This document shows positions 30,599 through 41,332 of a stretch of DNA of 64,000 nt, piece by piece (positions within the stretch are counted from its first letter, which is position 1; each line of letters opens with the position of its first letter). Made by a program: the position numbers and the translations under genes. Source of the DNA: Pseudoips prasinana (lineage: Eukaryota; Arthropoda; Insecta; Lepidoptera; Nolidae); the NCBI GenBank assembly GCA_951640165.1, contig OX621238.1, positions 22,902,001 to 22,966,000 of the forward strand, read 5' to 3'. The notes beneath the pieces are model-generated. The model saw only the letters and a list, made by a program, of their open reading frames with translations. It was not told where the DNA came from and made no database searches.

Positions 30599-33135
30599 GG
30601 AGCACCACCCCAGGAAGTAATGCAGTATTGAATAATAGATTGACATAATGCCTGATAGACTAGTCTAATCAATTTCATATCAGCAATATGCCGTAGCTTT
30701 TTAAATACGAATATGAGTTTCCGTACACGATTTGACAAGGCAAGGATATGTTGTTTAAATGAAAGAGTTTCATCAATAATAACACCAAGGTACTTCATGC
30801 TATTTGTGTTAGCAATAACTGGACAGTCGCAAGGAACCAAGGGACTGGGACAATAGTGTGCATATATGTTATCTTGTTTAGGAAGTCTGTGGTTTTTACG
30901 CATGCAAAAATTTATAAACATTGTCTTTTCAGCATTTAATGTTAGTAGATTATTTCTAAGCCATTTATTTATCACATTAAACCCATGGTGTGCGTAATAA
31001 TGAACCGCAGTAGTGTTTGGAGCCGAAAAAATTAAAGCTGTGTCATCAGCATAGGAAATTACTTTTCCATGGTCTAACTTTAAGGAACACAGATCATTTA
31101 TGTAAATCAGGAATAGGGTAGGGCCCAATATACTCCCCTGGGGGATTCCAAAAGCAGGAATTTTTATGTCCGTACTGATGAATTGGTCAATTTTAACACA
31201 TTGAGTACGGTCATTTAAATAGCTTGCGAAGAGTTTCAACTGGGTGCCCCTAATTCCTAATGCCTCTAACTTGGATAGAAGGTTAGGAATAGACACGGTG
31301 TCGAATGCCTTCGCTAGATCAAGGAAAATACCAGTTACTAGGTTCCCTTTTCCCAGTTCCTCTGTGACAAAATCAGTTAAATGTTCAACCGCGTCTGATG
31401 TGGATAAATTAGCTCTAAAACCAAATTGCATGTTTGAAAGCAAAGAGTTCTTTTCTAGATATAAGACAAGTCTATTGTTTATTATTTTTTCTAGAATTTT
31501 GGAAAAGGAAGGTAGTAACGAAATTGGCCTGTAATTAGTTACAAGATCCCTACTCCCTGATTTGTGAACGGGAATAACAACGGCTTTTTTGAGACATTTG
31601 GGAAAAATTCCATCAGAGAGGCAGGTTTGAAAAATGAAAGTTAAAGGAGGGACTAGGATGTGCTTAAATCTTTTGAGAATATTATTACTTATGTTATCCC
31701 AACCCGCTGCGCAACTGTTTTTTAACCCTACAATAATTCGTTCTACTTCAGATTCATCCGTGTCTAACAGAACAAAAGATTTCCCACTATGGAGTTGAGT
31801 CCTTGTAGAAGAATAACCAGTCAAGTTAACGTTTTGCGCTTTTATTTTATCCCCGAGTTCCTTTCCAACGTTTGCAAAAAACTTATTAGCGTTGTCAGCA
31901 GCGATAATCGGTGAGGAGTGAGTGCGTAGTAAACTTGAAGACGATTTATGCTGGTTAGAAGAAAAGGTAGTGGATTTTATAACTTTCCAAAGCTGTTTAC
32001 TATTTGAACCTGCTTCATCAAGTTGTTTTTTGTCAAACTCAATTTTAATTTTTTTCAACAAGTTATTACAGAAATTTCTGTATATTTTATAAGATAATTG
32101 TAATGTATAATTATGTGGAGATTGCTTAACTATTTTATGTAATTTATCTCGGTGACGTATACAACGTAAAAGGCCCGGTGTGATCCATGGCTTAATGTTA
32201 ATATTTTTCCTACTCAATCTAATTATAGTTGTATTACGTAAAATTGCTTCTTGCAGTTTATTAATCACGTATAACAATGCCGTATTAGCATCAGCAGAAT
32301 AGTAAACTGGGTCAAAATTAATATTGCACAAATCACATTCAAGGTTACACATGTTTATGTGTGATTTTTGTTGCGATTGCATTAACTGTTTACGCAGCGA
32401 TAATTCAAGTGTAGTTAGAACTGGATAGTGATCAGTTATTGTGGCGTTGGTAACAAGGGTCAAGCTTGGTAATTTAGCTTTAAGCAAGACGTGATCTAAA
32501 CAAGAACCACTCTGGTGAGTTGGAAAAGTGTGGGAAGGCAAAAGCCCATGAAACGCACTTAAATTAAGGTAGTTTTCCATTCCCGCATCGATGTTTTCAG
32601 GATTTATGTTTAAGTTGATATCTCCAGTTAAAACAATATTATTAAAAGAGGAGAGAGTTGAGAGTATTGTATTAAGAGAATTATGAAAAGAATGTAAATT
32701 TCTAAAAGAAGGAGGCCTGTAAATCGCCACGATTGCGATGTCGGTTCCAATTTTAATAACTAAGCAATTGCATTCCTGTGCAACGGGCTCTTCAACAATG
32801 ACAAGAAGAGATTTTTTAGTATAGACAACCACCCCATCATTCTGATTGAAGTTGACTGAACTGTTGTAGTTGTTGTATCCCTGTATCACAGGAATATTAC
32901 CATCACGATTGGAAAGCCAACATTCCGTAAGAATTATTACATCACAGTCCACATTTAATCTATGTAGAAAAATATTAAAACTGTCTATGTTCTTAAAAAT
33001 ACTCCGAATATTTTGTGTTAGTATCGTTAATGGGTTAGTAAATGCGGAAATGTATTGCTTGCAACTTTCAGTGTCACACTGTTTTGAGTCATACAAGCAA
33101 ATTTTATCTACATCATCAATTAAATTATGCGTCAT
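30562..33135 (-). CDS. Non-LTR retrotransposon ORF2: endonuclease/reverse transcriptase (LINE-2 here)
   Basis: An 857-residue frame. The endonuclease has LTQNIRSIFKNIDSF, VIILTECWLSN (catalytic Glu), IVLTGDINLNIN (a GDxN-like box) and ATITDHYPVLTTL (SDH-like, here TDH). The reverse transcriptase has NYRPISLLPSFSKILEKI, MQFGFRANLSTSDAV, GIFLDLAKAFDTVS (Asp), GIPQGSILGPTLFLIYINDL and VISYADDTALIF (YADD). The last in-frame segment ends SWGGAPKTLILTHNEQY, where a frameshift cuts off the normal C-terminus. A 59-bp gap separates the ATG from ORF1. CR1/Jockey group; the clade is uncertain. Confidence 0.9.
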   Translation of the reverse strand: MTHNLIDDVDKICLYDSKQCDTESCKQYISAFTNPLTILTQNIRSIFKNIDSFNIFLHRLNVDCDVIILTECWLSNRDGNIPVIQGYNNYNSSVNFNQNDGVVVYTKKSLLVIVEEPVAQECNCLVIKIGTDIAIVAIYRPPSFRNLHSFHNSLNTILSTLSSFNNIVLTGDINLNINPENIDAGMENYLNLSAFHGLLPSHTFPTHQSGSCLDHVLLKAKLPSLTLVTNATITDHYPVLTTLELSLRKQLMQSQQKSHINMCNLECDLCNINFDPVYYSADANTALLYVINKLQEAILRNTTIIRLSRKNINIKPWITPGLLRCIRHRDKLHKIVKQSPHNYTLQLSYKIYRNFCNNLLKKIKIEFDKKQLDEAGSNSKQLWKVIKSTTFSSNQHKSSSSLLRTHSSPIIAADNANKFFANVGKELGDKIKAQNVNLTGYSSTRTQLHSGKSFVLLDTDESEVERIIVGLKNSCAAGWDNISNNILKRFKHILVPPLTFIFQTCLSDGIFPKCLKKAVVIPVHKSGSRDLVTNYRPISLLPSFSKILEKIINNRLVLYLEKNSLLSNMQFGFRANLSTSDAVEHLTDFVTEELGKGNLVTGIFLDLAKAFDTVSIPNLLSKLEALGIRGTQLKLFASYLNDRTQCVKIDQFISTDIKIPAFGIPQGSILGPTLFLIYINDLCSLKLDHGKVISYADDTALIFSAPNTTAVHYYAHHGFNVINKWLRNNLLTLNAEKTMFINFCMRKNHRLPKQDNIYAHYCPSPLVPCDCPVIANTNSMKYLGVIIDETLSFKQHILALSNRVRKLIFVFKKLRHIADMKLIRLVYQALCQSIIQYCITSWGGAPKTLILTHNEQY

Positions 33136-33194
33136 TGTGTAAAACTATATCTGTTCTAGTTAAGGCTAATAAACAAAATAAAATGTACGGCGCT

Positions 33195-34412
33195 CTAGGC
33201 GCCCTCATAATCGATTGAGTTGATGTATCTTAGTTCTGCGCTCTTTTTAGCGGGACACTCAATGTCTCCAGTTTTGTGATTGCACGGCTTCTTAAAACGG
33301 AGGCATGTAGCACATCTTGGGGCATCACCTTTCTTTGTGCATTCTGCCATTGAATGCCCTGATTCGCCACAATGTCCGCACATGGAAACGGTGTCCTTAC
33401 AGAATTTTGCTGCGTGCCCGTATAGCTGGCATTTGTAGCACCTCGTTACAAGTGTAAAATCACGAACTGGGCAAGAGGTCCAGTTTATGAAGATTCTGGA
33501 TTGTGAAATTAGGGCTTTGCGGATATTAGCTGTGACCTCGATTATAAAATTGCATGTTGTGACATCTTTCTTACCAGACTTGTGGCTTAGTTTTGTTGAG
33601 GACAAGAACTCTTCAAAAGTTAATGATGGGATCTTTTCGGTGACGTTCTGTTCGTAGATACACCGAAATAACTCCTTTTCTGTTAGCGATGTGGGCACTC
33701 CGACGATAACAATTCGAGGTTTGCGCTTGTAGGGATCACCAGCTGTAAGCCCGGACGACGATTGTTCCACAGCGACTTTTAATTTTTCTGCGTCTTCCTT
33801 GGTCTCGGTGTTAATGATGACTCCGCCATTAATCGTTTTACGTAGTCCACGAACTTGGAGCTTCATTTGCTCTGGCCGAATAATTTTTTGGATCATGGAT
33901 TTGGTATCCTCGCTTGACGTAGACTTGCTTGAGTTGTTGGGGTAAATAGCCACGGAATTCATTTGGCTGGGCTTAATAAAATTATTAGAACCCCTCTTTA
34001 CCATATCGGCAAAAGACGTAGTCCCTGATGATTCCTTGATGGTTTGTCTCAATCCGGATAATTGGTCTTTTAGTTCCCGCTCATCTTTTAGTTCGTCCAC
34101 CCTGTTAAATGCTTGAATGGCTTTCTGCTTCAAGGACTGGTACATGACAGCCATTTGTGAACTACCATGTTCGACTTTACGGCACAGGTTAGTTATGCGA
34201 AGTTTTTGCTCTGAGTTGAGCTTACCTTCAGTGATGATGGTGCAGACTTCATTTAAATTACAGTTGATGTTAGTCAACCATTTTTGGATCTCGGAAGTAT
34301 AGAGAATGTTCAAAGCTCCACTGTCAGAGTCTGAAGGTGTAGGTTGCAACGGCGCCGTATATGGATATGGTGAGCCCGCAGGATGCACGAGACCACTCAA
34401 AGGACTAGTCAT
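33195..34412 (-). CDS. LINE-2 ORF1: gag-like zinc-knuckle protein
   Basis: A 405-residue frame from an ATG. The N-terminus is Pro/Ser-rich, followed by a charged, possibly coiled-coil stretch (VDELKDERELKDQLSGLRQT). The centre has KPRIVIVGVPTSLTEKEL, typical of insect non-LTR gag proteins. Then come cysteine motifs: CYKCQLYGHAAKFC and CGHCGESGHSMAEC (two CCHC knuckles) and a third, CATCLRFKKPCNHKTGDIEC. Such proteins coat the element RNA and deliver it to the nucleus. The frame has no internal stop and looks complete. It lies directly upstream of ORF2 on the same strand. Confidence 0.88.
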   Translation of the reverse strand: MTSPLSGLVHPAGSPYPYTAPLQPTPSDSDSGALNILYTSEIQKWLTNINCNLNEVCTIITEGKLNSEQKLRITNLCRKVEHGSSQMAVMYQSLKQKAIQAFNRVDELKDERELKDQLSGLRQTIKESSGTTSFADMVKRGSNNFIKPSQMNSVAIYPNNSSKSTSSEDTKSMIQKIIRPEQMKLQVRGLRKTINGGVIINTETKEDAEKLKVAVEQSSSGLTAGDPYKRKPRIVIVGVPTSLTEKELFRCIYEQNVTEKIPSLTFEEFLSSTKLSHKSGKKDVTTCNFIIEVTANIRKALISQSRIFINWTSCPVRDFTLVTRCYKCQLYGHAAKFCKDTVSMCGHCGESGHSMAECTKKGDAPRCATCLRFKKPCNHKTGDIECPAKKSAELRYINSIDYEGA

Positions 34413-34500
34413 GTTTTTTGGTTTAATTATTACACTGTTACTTCACTGTGAGTACATTATTTAAGGTCGTCAGTACAAAATACATTACACTGCAATGTCC
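34413..34500 (-). other. Probable 5' UTR of LINE-2
   Basis: Short sequence upstream of the ORF1 ATG, up to roughly 'cattacactgcaatgtccga'. The exact 5' end is not defined because no target duplication was recognised. Confidence 0.35.
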
Positions 34501-35604
34501 GACATAAAAGGAGGTAAATATATTCAGAATAAGTATTAATTAAATATTGTTAACGTACACGTCCACCACTATGCGCGACTAAAGAATAAATCCAATCAAG
34601 AGATTGTTGCTCTCTGTAGATACTCAACCTAATCCGATTGTTATAAAACTACTTTATAAGAGGCGGCTGAATCACTAAATGAGGATATGTTGTTGCTCAC
34701 TATAGTTACTTAACCCGTTAGTTACTAGAGAACTTTATAATGGATAGCAGACTTAATACATCAGTGCTCATGTTAACTTTAATATCTGGATTATGTAACA
34801 TAGAACAAGCTGAATTTGAGGATAGGTTGTAGATCACTGTAACATATCCCACTTTGTACTACAGTACTTTCTAAGGGACAGCATACTTGAGGTTTTAGTG
34901 CTATTTTTAATACATGATCGCTATTTACGTAAATTGGATAGAGCCGATCTATCCCATCGTAATATTGCTTGCATAAAGTACCTATAAACTGCTGAGCCAA
35001 GTCACTAAGGTTTGAGCAAACGATGGTCAGATAACAGGCTTTTGAATGCCTCCAGAACAATGGCCTGGATTTACATTGGAAGCAACAATACCTTGTGAAA
35101 TCTAAACATAGAAGCTACTATCTTTATCCGATTTCTTTTGTTTGCAATTTTTATGCAAATGAATCAATGTCCATTGTTTCATCGTAATATTTTAATACGT
35201 TCAGAATCTTGTAAGCCCATTGTAGTATTACAGACAAGCTTACTTACATCGTTTATTTTGGCTTACGATGTTTATACAAACTCCAATCCTCATTTTACCT
35301 TGGACTTGACAAACCACTTACTATATATACTATATATACTATATATAAAAGTATATAATACTCTTGCTTCTGTCTGTAAAACTTATATTAAAATATCTTA
35401 TAATATAACTCCTAACTTATTTAATTTCATTGAAGACCACTATTGGGGCACCTTTGGGGTTCGAATCTCGGCTGAAGAAGGTGACGTGGGGAGGAATGAG
35501 ATGATCGGTTAAAAGGGATGCTTTGTGTAACTGTGACTCTACGTAAAAATGCATAGACGTAAAGACCGGGAAGGGCATTTGATCAACAAACATAAATGCA
35601 AACT
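34501..35604. other. No feature recognised
   Basis: A TATATAC-like low-complexity patch lies at 35,323-35,358. The 124-codon frame at 35,138 spans it and has no domain. No gene is claimed. Confidence 0.4.
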
Positions 35605-35741
35605 ATTATCTATATAATTACGTATTTATAAAAGAAAAGTACTATAATGTAGTATATCAGTTATCTGTAGTCCAATTTCTGCTTAGTTTTGGATCAGATG
35701 GCCGTGTGTGAATATTGTAACCGATTAATATTATTATTAAT
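35605..35741 (+). mobile_element. SINE-A copy (3' part)
   Basis: 'ctatataattacgtatttat', 'aaaagaaaagtac', 'gtatatcagttatctg', 'ggatcagatggccgtgtgtg' and a (TTA)n end. The tRNA-derived head is missing. Confidence 0.7.
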
Positions 35742-36310
35742 GAAGGTCATGGAGGGCGATGGTAGTCACTACGAGCTTGTGGTCATTTTCAGGATATGGC
35801 CACTATATTAACACGTTTACAATACTCACTGGCCAAGTCCAACTGAGTACCATACACAGAATTGTGCAACTTTCTAATAGGCTTGATACTTTTCTTTGCA
35901 AAATGTTAACCTAGATTTCTTTATACAAGTCAGGGATAAGATGATGTTCATCGTATTAGTTTACGTTAAGGCTACTGAAATTCTGTCTGTATCATTGCTA
36001 AAGTACTTATAATAAACTCAGCTGATGGAAATAGCCATTGATGAACATAATCACAAACTTCATCTAAAACTACGGTGCGAATACCAAAGTCAAGACAATT
36101 TGACCTAAATTGAAATCAATCTTAAGCGAAATTACAGTTCAAAGGGTCGAGGTCGAGGCGCATCAAATGTAAGTCTAAGGTTACGAATAAACATATAGCT
36201 ACTATGTATGAATGCTGTCTTTTTACCTACCTAACAGGACCTAAAATATAGACCATAGAACAGTGGATCAGCCGCGAATAACGATGAATACGAGAATAAT
36301 TCCAATATCA
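35742..36310. other. No feature recognised
   Basis: No supportable feature. Confidence 0.4.
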
Positions 36311-36375
36311 TAATTATGTCGAATGACGTCCACTACTGGACAAAAGTCTCCCCAAAAGATTTTCACAGGGGAGTT
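36311..36375 (-). repeat. RTE-type 3' end, short fragment
   Basis: 'gacgtccactactggacaaa', 'agtctccccaaaagat' corresponds to the terminal 60 bp of the RTE family at 7903. No tail is preserved. Confidence 0.5.
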
Positions 36376-37344
36376 GTTTCGTTTTCGCACACGTTTGACG
36401 TGTCGTTGAATATCTGTTTTGAAAACACGGTCTATCAAGATCTATAGTAGATTGTTTTTGTAACAAACTGAAAAAAGATTTTCCAGATAACCTTTCAAGT
36501 AGGTAACTTTTTAATTCAATGATTAGATTACATAAGAATATTAATTATCGGAGTTGGACTCATTACGGTACTATAGTGAGTCAAAATAGAATAATGAATT
36601 TAGAGAAGGTGGCCAATATTATCCAGAATTTTTTTTTTTGTCTATGCTTCAATACATGTTACTACACAATCAAGCAAAAACTTACCGAAGAGTTTTTATT
36701 TAAGGTCATATCATCTGAGTTGAAGATTCGATCTGTTTTAATAAACAAGGCGTAACATACATTGTAGAAGATAGTTAAGGAAGATGGAGAATGAAACTAG
36801 ACAAATTAAATTAAAAACGTTGGTGAAATACCCAAGCATTTTTTTTCTCCCCATACCATATGCATCAGCTGAATGTCATTCTCGTATTTTGCATGTTTAT
36901 GTACTACAAGTTGTACTGTTTCATAGGCAAGTTAGGTAAGTTACGTCCACTACTTATGTTATATTGTGTATATATATAGCTAACATCCACTAGTAAGTCA
37001 GCTAAGTTTAGTCTTTGGTAAGTACTTATCATACTGTAGACTGTAGTATAATCGCTCTTATTTAAGACCTATAATGGCAACAAAAGGCCAACTATTATGG
37101 TTGGACTTTGACGGTATGATGCCTTAACTGTGTAACAATATGACTTAATTGTGACAAAGACATTCTAAATTAATGCTGACTGATTTAGAAATGATTCCAA
37201 TTGTAGATTGGTTAATGTCATAAATGTTCACTTTAAGGCTTAATTTTGAAACAAATTAGGTATCTTTCGTCATAGGTATTGGACATTTTGGAATTGTGGG
37301 CAAGTGATATATAAATATAACAGCTCACTTAGGACCCTTAAATT
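36376..37344. other. No feature recognised
   Basis: No supportable feature. Confidence 0.4.
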
Positions 37345-37656
37345 GATCCTCGGCGCTTTTGCAGCTGGCTTCTCTAGTTGCAAATCTCTCATTTTATGAG
37401 GCTATAGCCTCTTTACATCATTCTGTCTCCCGCTTTGCTCTGAAGGGAAGTGGAACTATTCATTTTCTAACTTCTCCTTTTCTCTCTCTCTGATTAAATT
37501 CGTTGCGGGATCCAAGACAGTTAAAGCGATTCCCCGGGACATGCCAGAGCTTCACCGCTCAGTGTCATTTCATTCAGTGCCTCTGTTGATCCTGGCTTAC
37601 AGGAGTTGCAGTGGTGGGTAAGAGGGAGGGACTAGTCCCGAATAAAAAAAAAGGTG
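37345..37656 (+). other. Coding-like remnant ending in an A-tract
   Basis: The base composition is more balanced than in the flanks and an interrupted frame reads AASLVANLSFYEAIASLHHS then SRFALKG. The segment ends 'ccgaataaaaaaaaagg'. This suggests the decayed C-terminal end of a LINE or another retrocopy. I cannot assign a family. Confidence 0.3.
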
Positions 37657-39478
37657 ATATATAATACAATACTTTCCTTATTTATTGAATACTGGAAAAA
37701 GCACTGCGGTAATAGTAAAAGTAGTACCTAACATACCTAGGCCGTCAGAACGTTTAACTCACCCCACTGTTAATTTTTCTTGTTTACTCCACTTTTTGAC
37801 GTATCCTCGTTCACCCGTTAACTGTTACATCTTATAGACTAAGAACTCTTTTAAGTCGTATTGTTGTTCATTTTCATGTCTCGATTTTCCTATCGTCTCT
37901 TTGTTTTGAACGCTTCTGTTTATTTTCCTTTAAACATATTTTTTCAAGTTTGTTCACTTTGTAACGGGAAATCACTTATATCATTATTGATGGCTTAAAT
38001 ATTAAGAAGTTTGTTCGATTCAATGATACTTAATTAATAAATACTGTAATGCCTATTAATATAGTATTTTGATTCTACTCAGTATATTTAAATGCTTCAC
38101 TTACTTATGTGCGCATTGGTTACCGTAGTGTCATAGCAATTAAAGCCGTTCATATCAGGGCCGTTATCTAAAGACTAGGCTGACTAGACTGAATTGTACC
38201 CTAAAGTTCGTTTTAACCTCTTCGATCTCTGATTTTAACTACCACGTGGATGAAGTCGCGGGCAAAGGCTAGTATAATACTAACCCTGACATAAACAAAT
38301 CCACCATAGATCTGTTGATGTGAGAGTTCAAAAGCTGAACAATAGATTTATTTACGCATCTTATACCAGATAATAATCTTGTATCTATAAATCCGGATTC
38401 CGAATAAAATAACAGTAATAAGCATCAAAAGGACGAACTGGTTATAACTAGGAGTACCTATGTACAGTCAATGTCCCGTCAATAAAATATTCTAATGGAT
38501 AATGGTCCTTATTATTGAAGTTGTAAGGTTCCTTATTGTTACCACGTATGTGACGCTGACGGTAGATCCAATTTATCACAGGAAAGCGAGTTATATTTGT
38601 TTCGGAAATTGCGGTGGTGTGTGAGTCACATGTCAAGCCAACGAAGTGACGTCACTTCTCTTCCCGTCATTGATCACTTAACGCGCGTAAGATAAAATAT
38701 TTAGAACGTCACCACAGTTGCTTCTCACATCTTTTTCTCTTCCGTTAAGAGATTTGAACCCCTTTAAGAACATCTGTTAATGTGAGCGCCGTGACTCGTG
38801 GTTCAGAGAGCTTAAAAGTTTTCGATTAAAAAGTTGTAAACAACTTTGGAGGATACTGGCGGCCGTCTCATCAATTACTTGTATGGTTTACAGAGATGTT
38901 TAAAAATATTGTGATTGGTATCGTTTCTTGTATATTTATAGTCATAAATTATAACTAAAAAGACATTTAAATTTAATTTACACTGAGGATGTTGGAAAAT
39001 GCTGTGTAATGTTTCTATAAATTTTTGGAACGAAGTTCCTTATTGCGCGTTGTGAAAGGGGGCTAGAAGGAAAAAATTCTTACGAAAAGTTGTCACGACT
39101 CTTTTTGCAGATGTGCGGCGTGCGCATGTTTCTCTGTCTCTCTCTCTCTTTCTCTCTCTCTCTTATAGAAAGCAAGCCAGATATTTTCATTTCTATTTCG
39201 CATTGAACAGTGTGGTGTCCCGACGATTATTTTTGTTGAGTGTATACAGATTTTTAATACATAATAAATAATAAGAAATAACTGCGTTCCATCCAGGTGT
39301 CCCTTGACACCTCTCAACTTTTTAATACGAGTATAGGGTTATAAGTAAGAAAAGTGTTCAGCACCAAAATTGGTTATTTGGAATCTATAGACAGCAGCCA
39401 ATGGATAAACTAGAACTGCAATAAAATATTAAATGAATACTGCTCATCTGTAGAATAAATATAAAAGAAATATTTTGT
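37657..39478. other. No gene; CT-rich microsatellite and a repeat fragment
   Basis: A (CT)n-rich microsatellite lies at about 39,127-39,163. 38,236-38,277 resembles an inverted CTAGC-type head ('gaagtcgcgggcaaaggcta'). The rest shows nothing that I can support. Confidence 0.45.
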
Positions 39479-39662
39479 TGTTGGAACAACTTACACACTA
39501 TCATCTAATACTAAACTAGACAGGGCCTGCGCTACATAAATAACATCCGGGCATAGAACAAAAAATCGTGCTCATCACACAAAGATTTGTCTCGGGAAGG
39601 GATTGAACTGACGACCTCTGGCTTAGCAGTCAGGGTCAATTAACACTAAACCAACAAGCCAA
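39479..39662 (-). mobile_element. SINE-E copy 1 (tRNA-derived)
   Basis: On minus: head 'ggcttgttggtttagtgtta', 'gaccctgactgctaagccag', B-box-like 'agttcaatccctt', body 'gagcacgattttttgttcta', end 'ttagatgatagtgtgtaag'. A related copy lies at 44,450-44,700. It differs from SINE-A in head and body but shares the idea of the 3' end. Confidence 0.65.
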
Positions 39663-39847
39663 TCTATGGATTACCTGTGTAGGTAAGATCTGCCCAATTA
39701 TTACTAATATAACTAACTTATTATATTTTACAAGGTTTTAAAAGAACATTATATGAAAAAGTGCTGATTGAACTAATCGGAATGCTCTTACATTCATTAT
39801 CTTTAAGTAATGGAATCAGGCGTTACTTTGTGGAAATCCATTACAAT

Positions 39848-40014
39848 CAAAATACAAAATCAATTTGTAGTGTTAATTCCGCTAATTGTCACCAGTAAGT
39901 TACCCAACACGTGTTTCAGTCCTCCACGGACCATTCTCAGGGGCTGCTAACTCGTCGAGTGCTCGAAGGAGACGTCTCGGCGGAATTAACACTACATATT
40001 GATTTTGTATTTTG
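39848..40014 (-). mobile_element. Short inverted-repeat element containing a hammerhead-like motif
   Basis: The arms 39,848-39,882 and 39,980-40,014 are inverted repeats with 34 of 35 matches ('caaaatacaaaatcaat', 'gtgttaattccgc'). The 97-bp centre contains 'cacgtgtttcagtcctccac' and 'ctaactcgtcgagtgctcga'. Related sequence lies at 16,471-16,700 and 16,915-16,975, where the pieces occur in opposite orientations. Inverted arrangements and hammerhead motifs are known for Penelope-like elements; assignment to that class is inference. Confidence 0.6.
39898..39952 (-). ncRNA. Hammerhead-ribozyme-like fold (degenerate)
   Basis: On minus the order is AGUUA-gcag-CCC, CUGA-GAAU, GGUCC-GUGGA-GGACU, GAAA, CACGUG, UU, GGG-UAACU. 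Stem I would pair AGUUA with UAACU and CCC with GGG around an internal loop. Stem II would be GGUCC/GGACU. CACGUG would form a minimal palindromic stem III. The GAAA and CUGA core boxes are present, but CUGA is followed by GAAU where the canonical core has NGA, so self-cleavage is doubtful. Confidence 0.4.
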
Positions 40015-40147
40015 TTCATTATCTTCGCTATGGATAATAGTATTATTTTTTGTATTTAATTAGTATAAATAACAAAAAAATCATATCTTCAATATCTTCG
40101 TATTTTGTCTTTGTCTGTATACGAAGTTCACACGCGGGAAGTTAAGC

Positions 40148-40246
40148 ATCCTCTACACGTTTGCAAACCAACGTCCCAACAGAGGTCACCCTGGTGGTTG
40201 CCATCCATCTAGACTGCAGTTGTGTGGTTTGCAACCGTGTAGAAGA
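40148..40246. mobile_element. Short inverted-repeat element (about 100 bp)
   Basis: 'ctctacacgtttgcaaacca' at the left and 'tggtttgcaaccgtgtagaa' at the right are near-perfect inverted copies. No coding; target duplication unresolved. Confidence 0.5.
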
Positions 40247-40790
40247 TCCTTTACGGTGAATAACTAGTAAATGTAAAATATAAATATCGGTTAAAATATA
40301 TAAGTAACTGCACATTATTATCGCTTAGGACTGGAGTAGCTCTGACATAACCACTTAGCGGTTCTCAGGATATTTTATACGATCAAAATGTATGATCCGA
40401 GACTTCATCGGTATTTCATAACTATGGCACAACTTTACGAACTAATACTATCTTTCACTGCTTACAAAGAGATAAGAAAACAGTTATACAATATCGGTCC
40501 TAAAACCGATCATAGTTCTTGGGAATCGTCGGCATTTAATATAATCATAATGTTTAATTTCACTGTGAATAAGACGTGAAATGTGAGCCTTTCATGAACT
40601 GGCTCATATCTACACTTAGACTAAAGTAGATGTTAAATTTGTAGAAATCAGGCGCTAGTTAAGGTAAATAACGTGGACTTCATTATCTTTTGGAGGACTA
40701 TTCAGTGGAACAAGTCTACTTACAGATACTAATAATATATACTTCCAACGCAAATAGGTTGCCTGGAAGAGATCGCTTTTAGTGATAAGG
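40247..40790. other. No feature recognised
   Basis: No supportable feature. Confidence 0.4.
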
Positions 40791-40873
40791 CCGCCAATTT
40801 AAAAATAATGTTCTATGCATATTGTACTCTGTATATTCCTTATGCAATAAAGTGTACTTCTTCTTCTTCTTCT
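40791..40873 (+). repeat. LINE-like 3' end with (CTT)n tail
   Basis: 'ccttatgcaataaagtgtac' (AATAAA-like signal) runs straight into 'ttcttcttcttcttct'. This fits the 3' end of a 5'-truncated retroelement. Confidence 0.4.
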
Positions 40874-41265
40874 AATAATGTTCTTAGGAGCAGAGTGCAA
40901 ACTTACGATATAAGTATTAAACAATTTTGAGCCAATTAGAGTAACATCGACGACAGCTTCGTGTATTGCTAGCATTACTAGAAACTTTGATGTAGCTGAG
41001 AAATGCTTGGTACAAGTTGTTTGCTGATTGCTCTGAGCATAAATGCTTAATGATCGTAGAAAAGTCAATATAGTAATAGACCTCTCAAAAAAGTGAATAT
41101 ATGTATGTTTATTTATAATTAAAAGACAATTTTGTGTTATTTAACTCCAAATTCGCATAGTCTTAATGATATAATCTATAATTATATTATTACAATGCAT
41201 TTGTATGAAAAATAATATAGAGTATGGGTATTATAAATTTCAAAGGTATTGAGATTGATACTCGG

Positions 41266-41332
41266 TTCCGAGGGAATATCTACCAGAGAACGGACAGCAG
41301 GGTTTCTCTGAGCACTATACTGCGATAAATTT
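41266..41332 (+). repeat. RTE-like fragment related to 1006-1228
   Basis: 'ccgagggaatatctaccaga', 'gaacggacagcagggtttct' matches the sense strand of the 1006-1228 element ('ctaccagagaacggtcagca'). Confidence 0.5.

Noticed and set aside
35323..35358. TATATAC tandem tract as a possible CRISPR-like or regulatory array
   Set aside because: Plain low-complexity microsatellite; no spacer-repeat structure. No CRISPR array is seen anywhere in the window.
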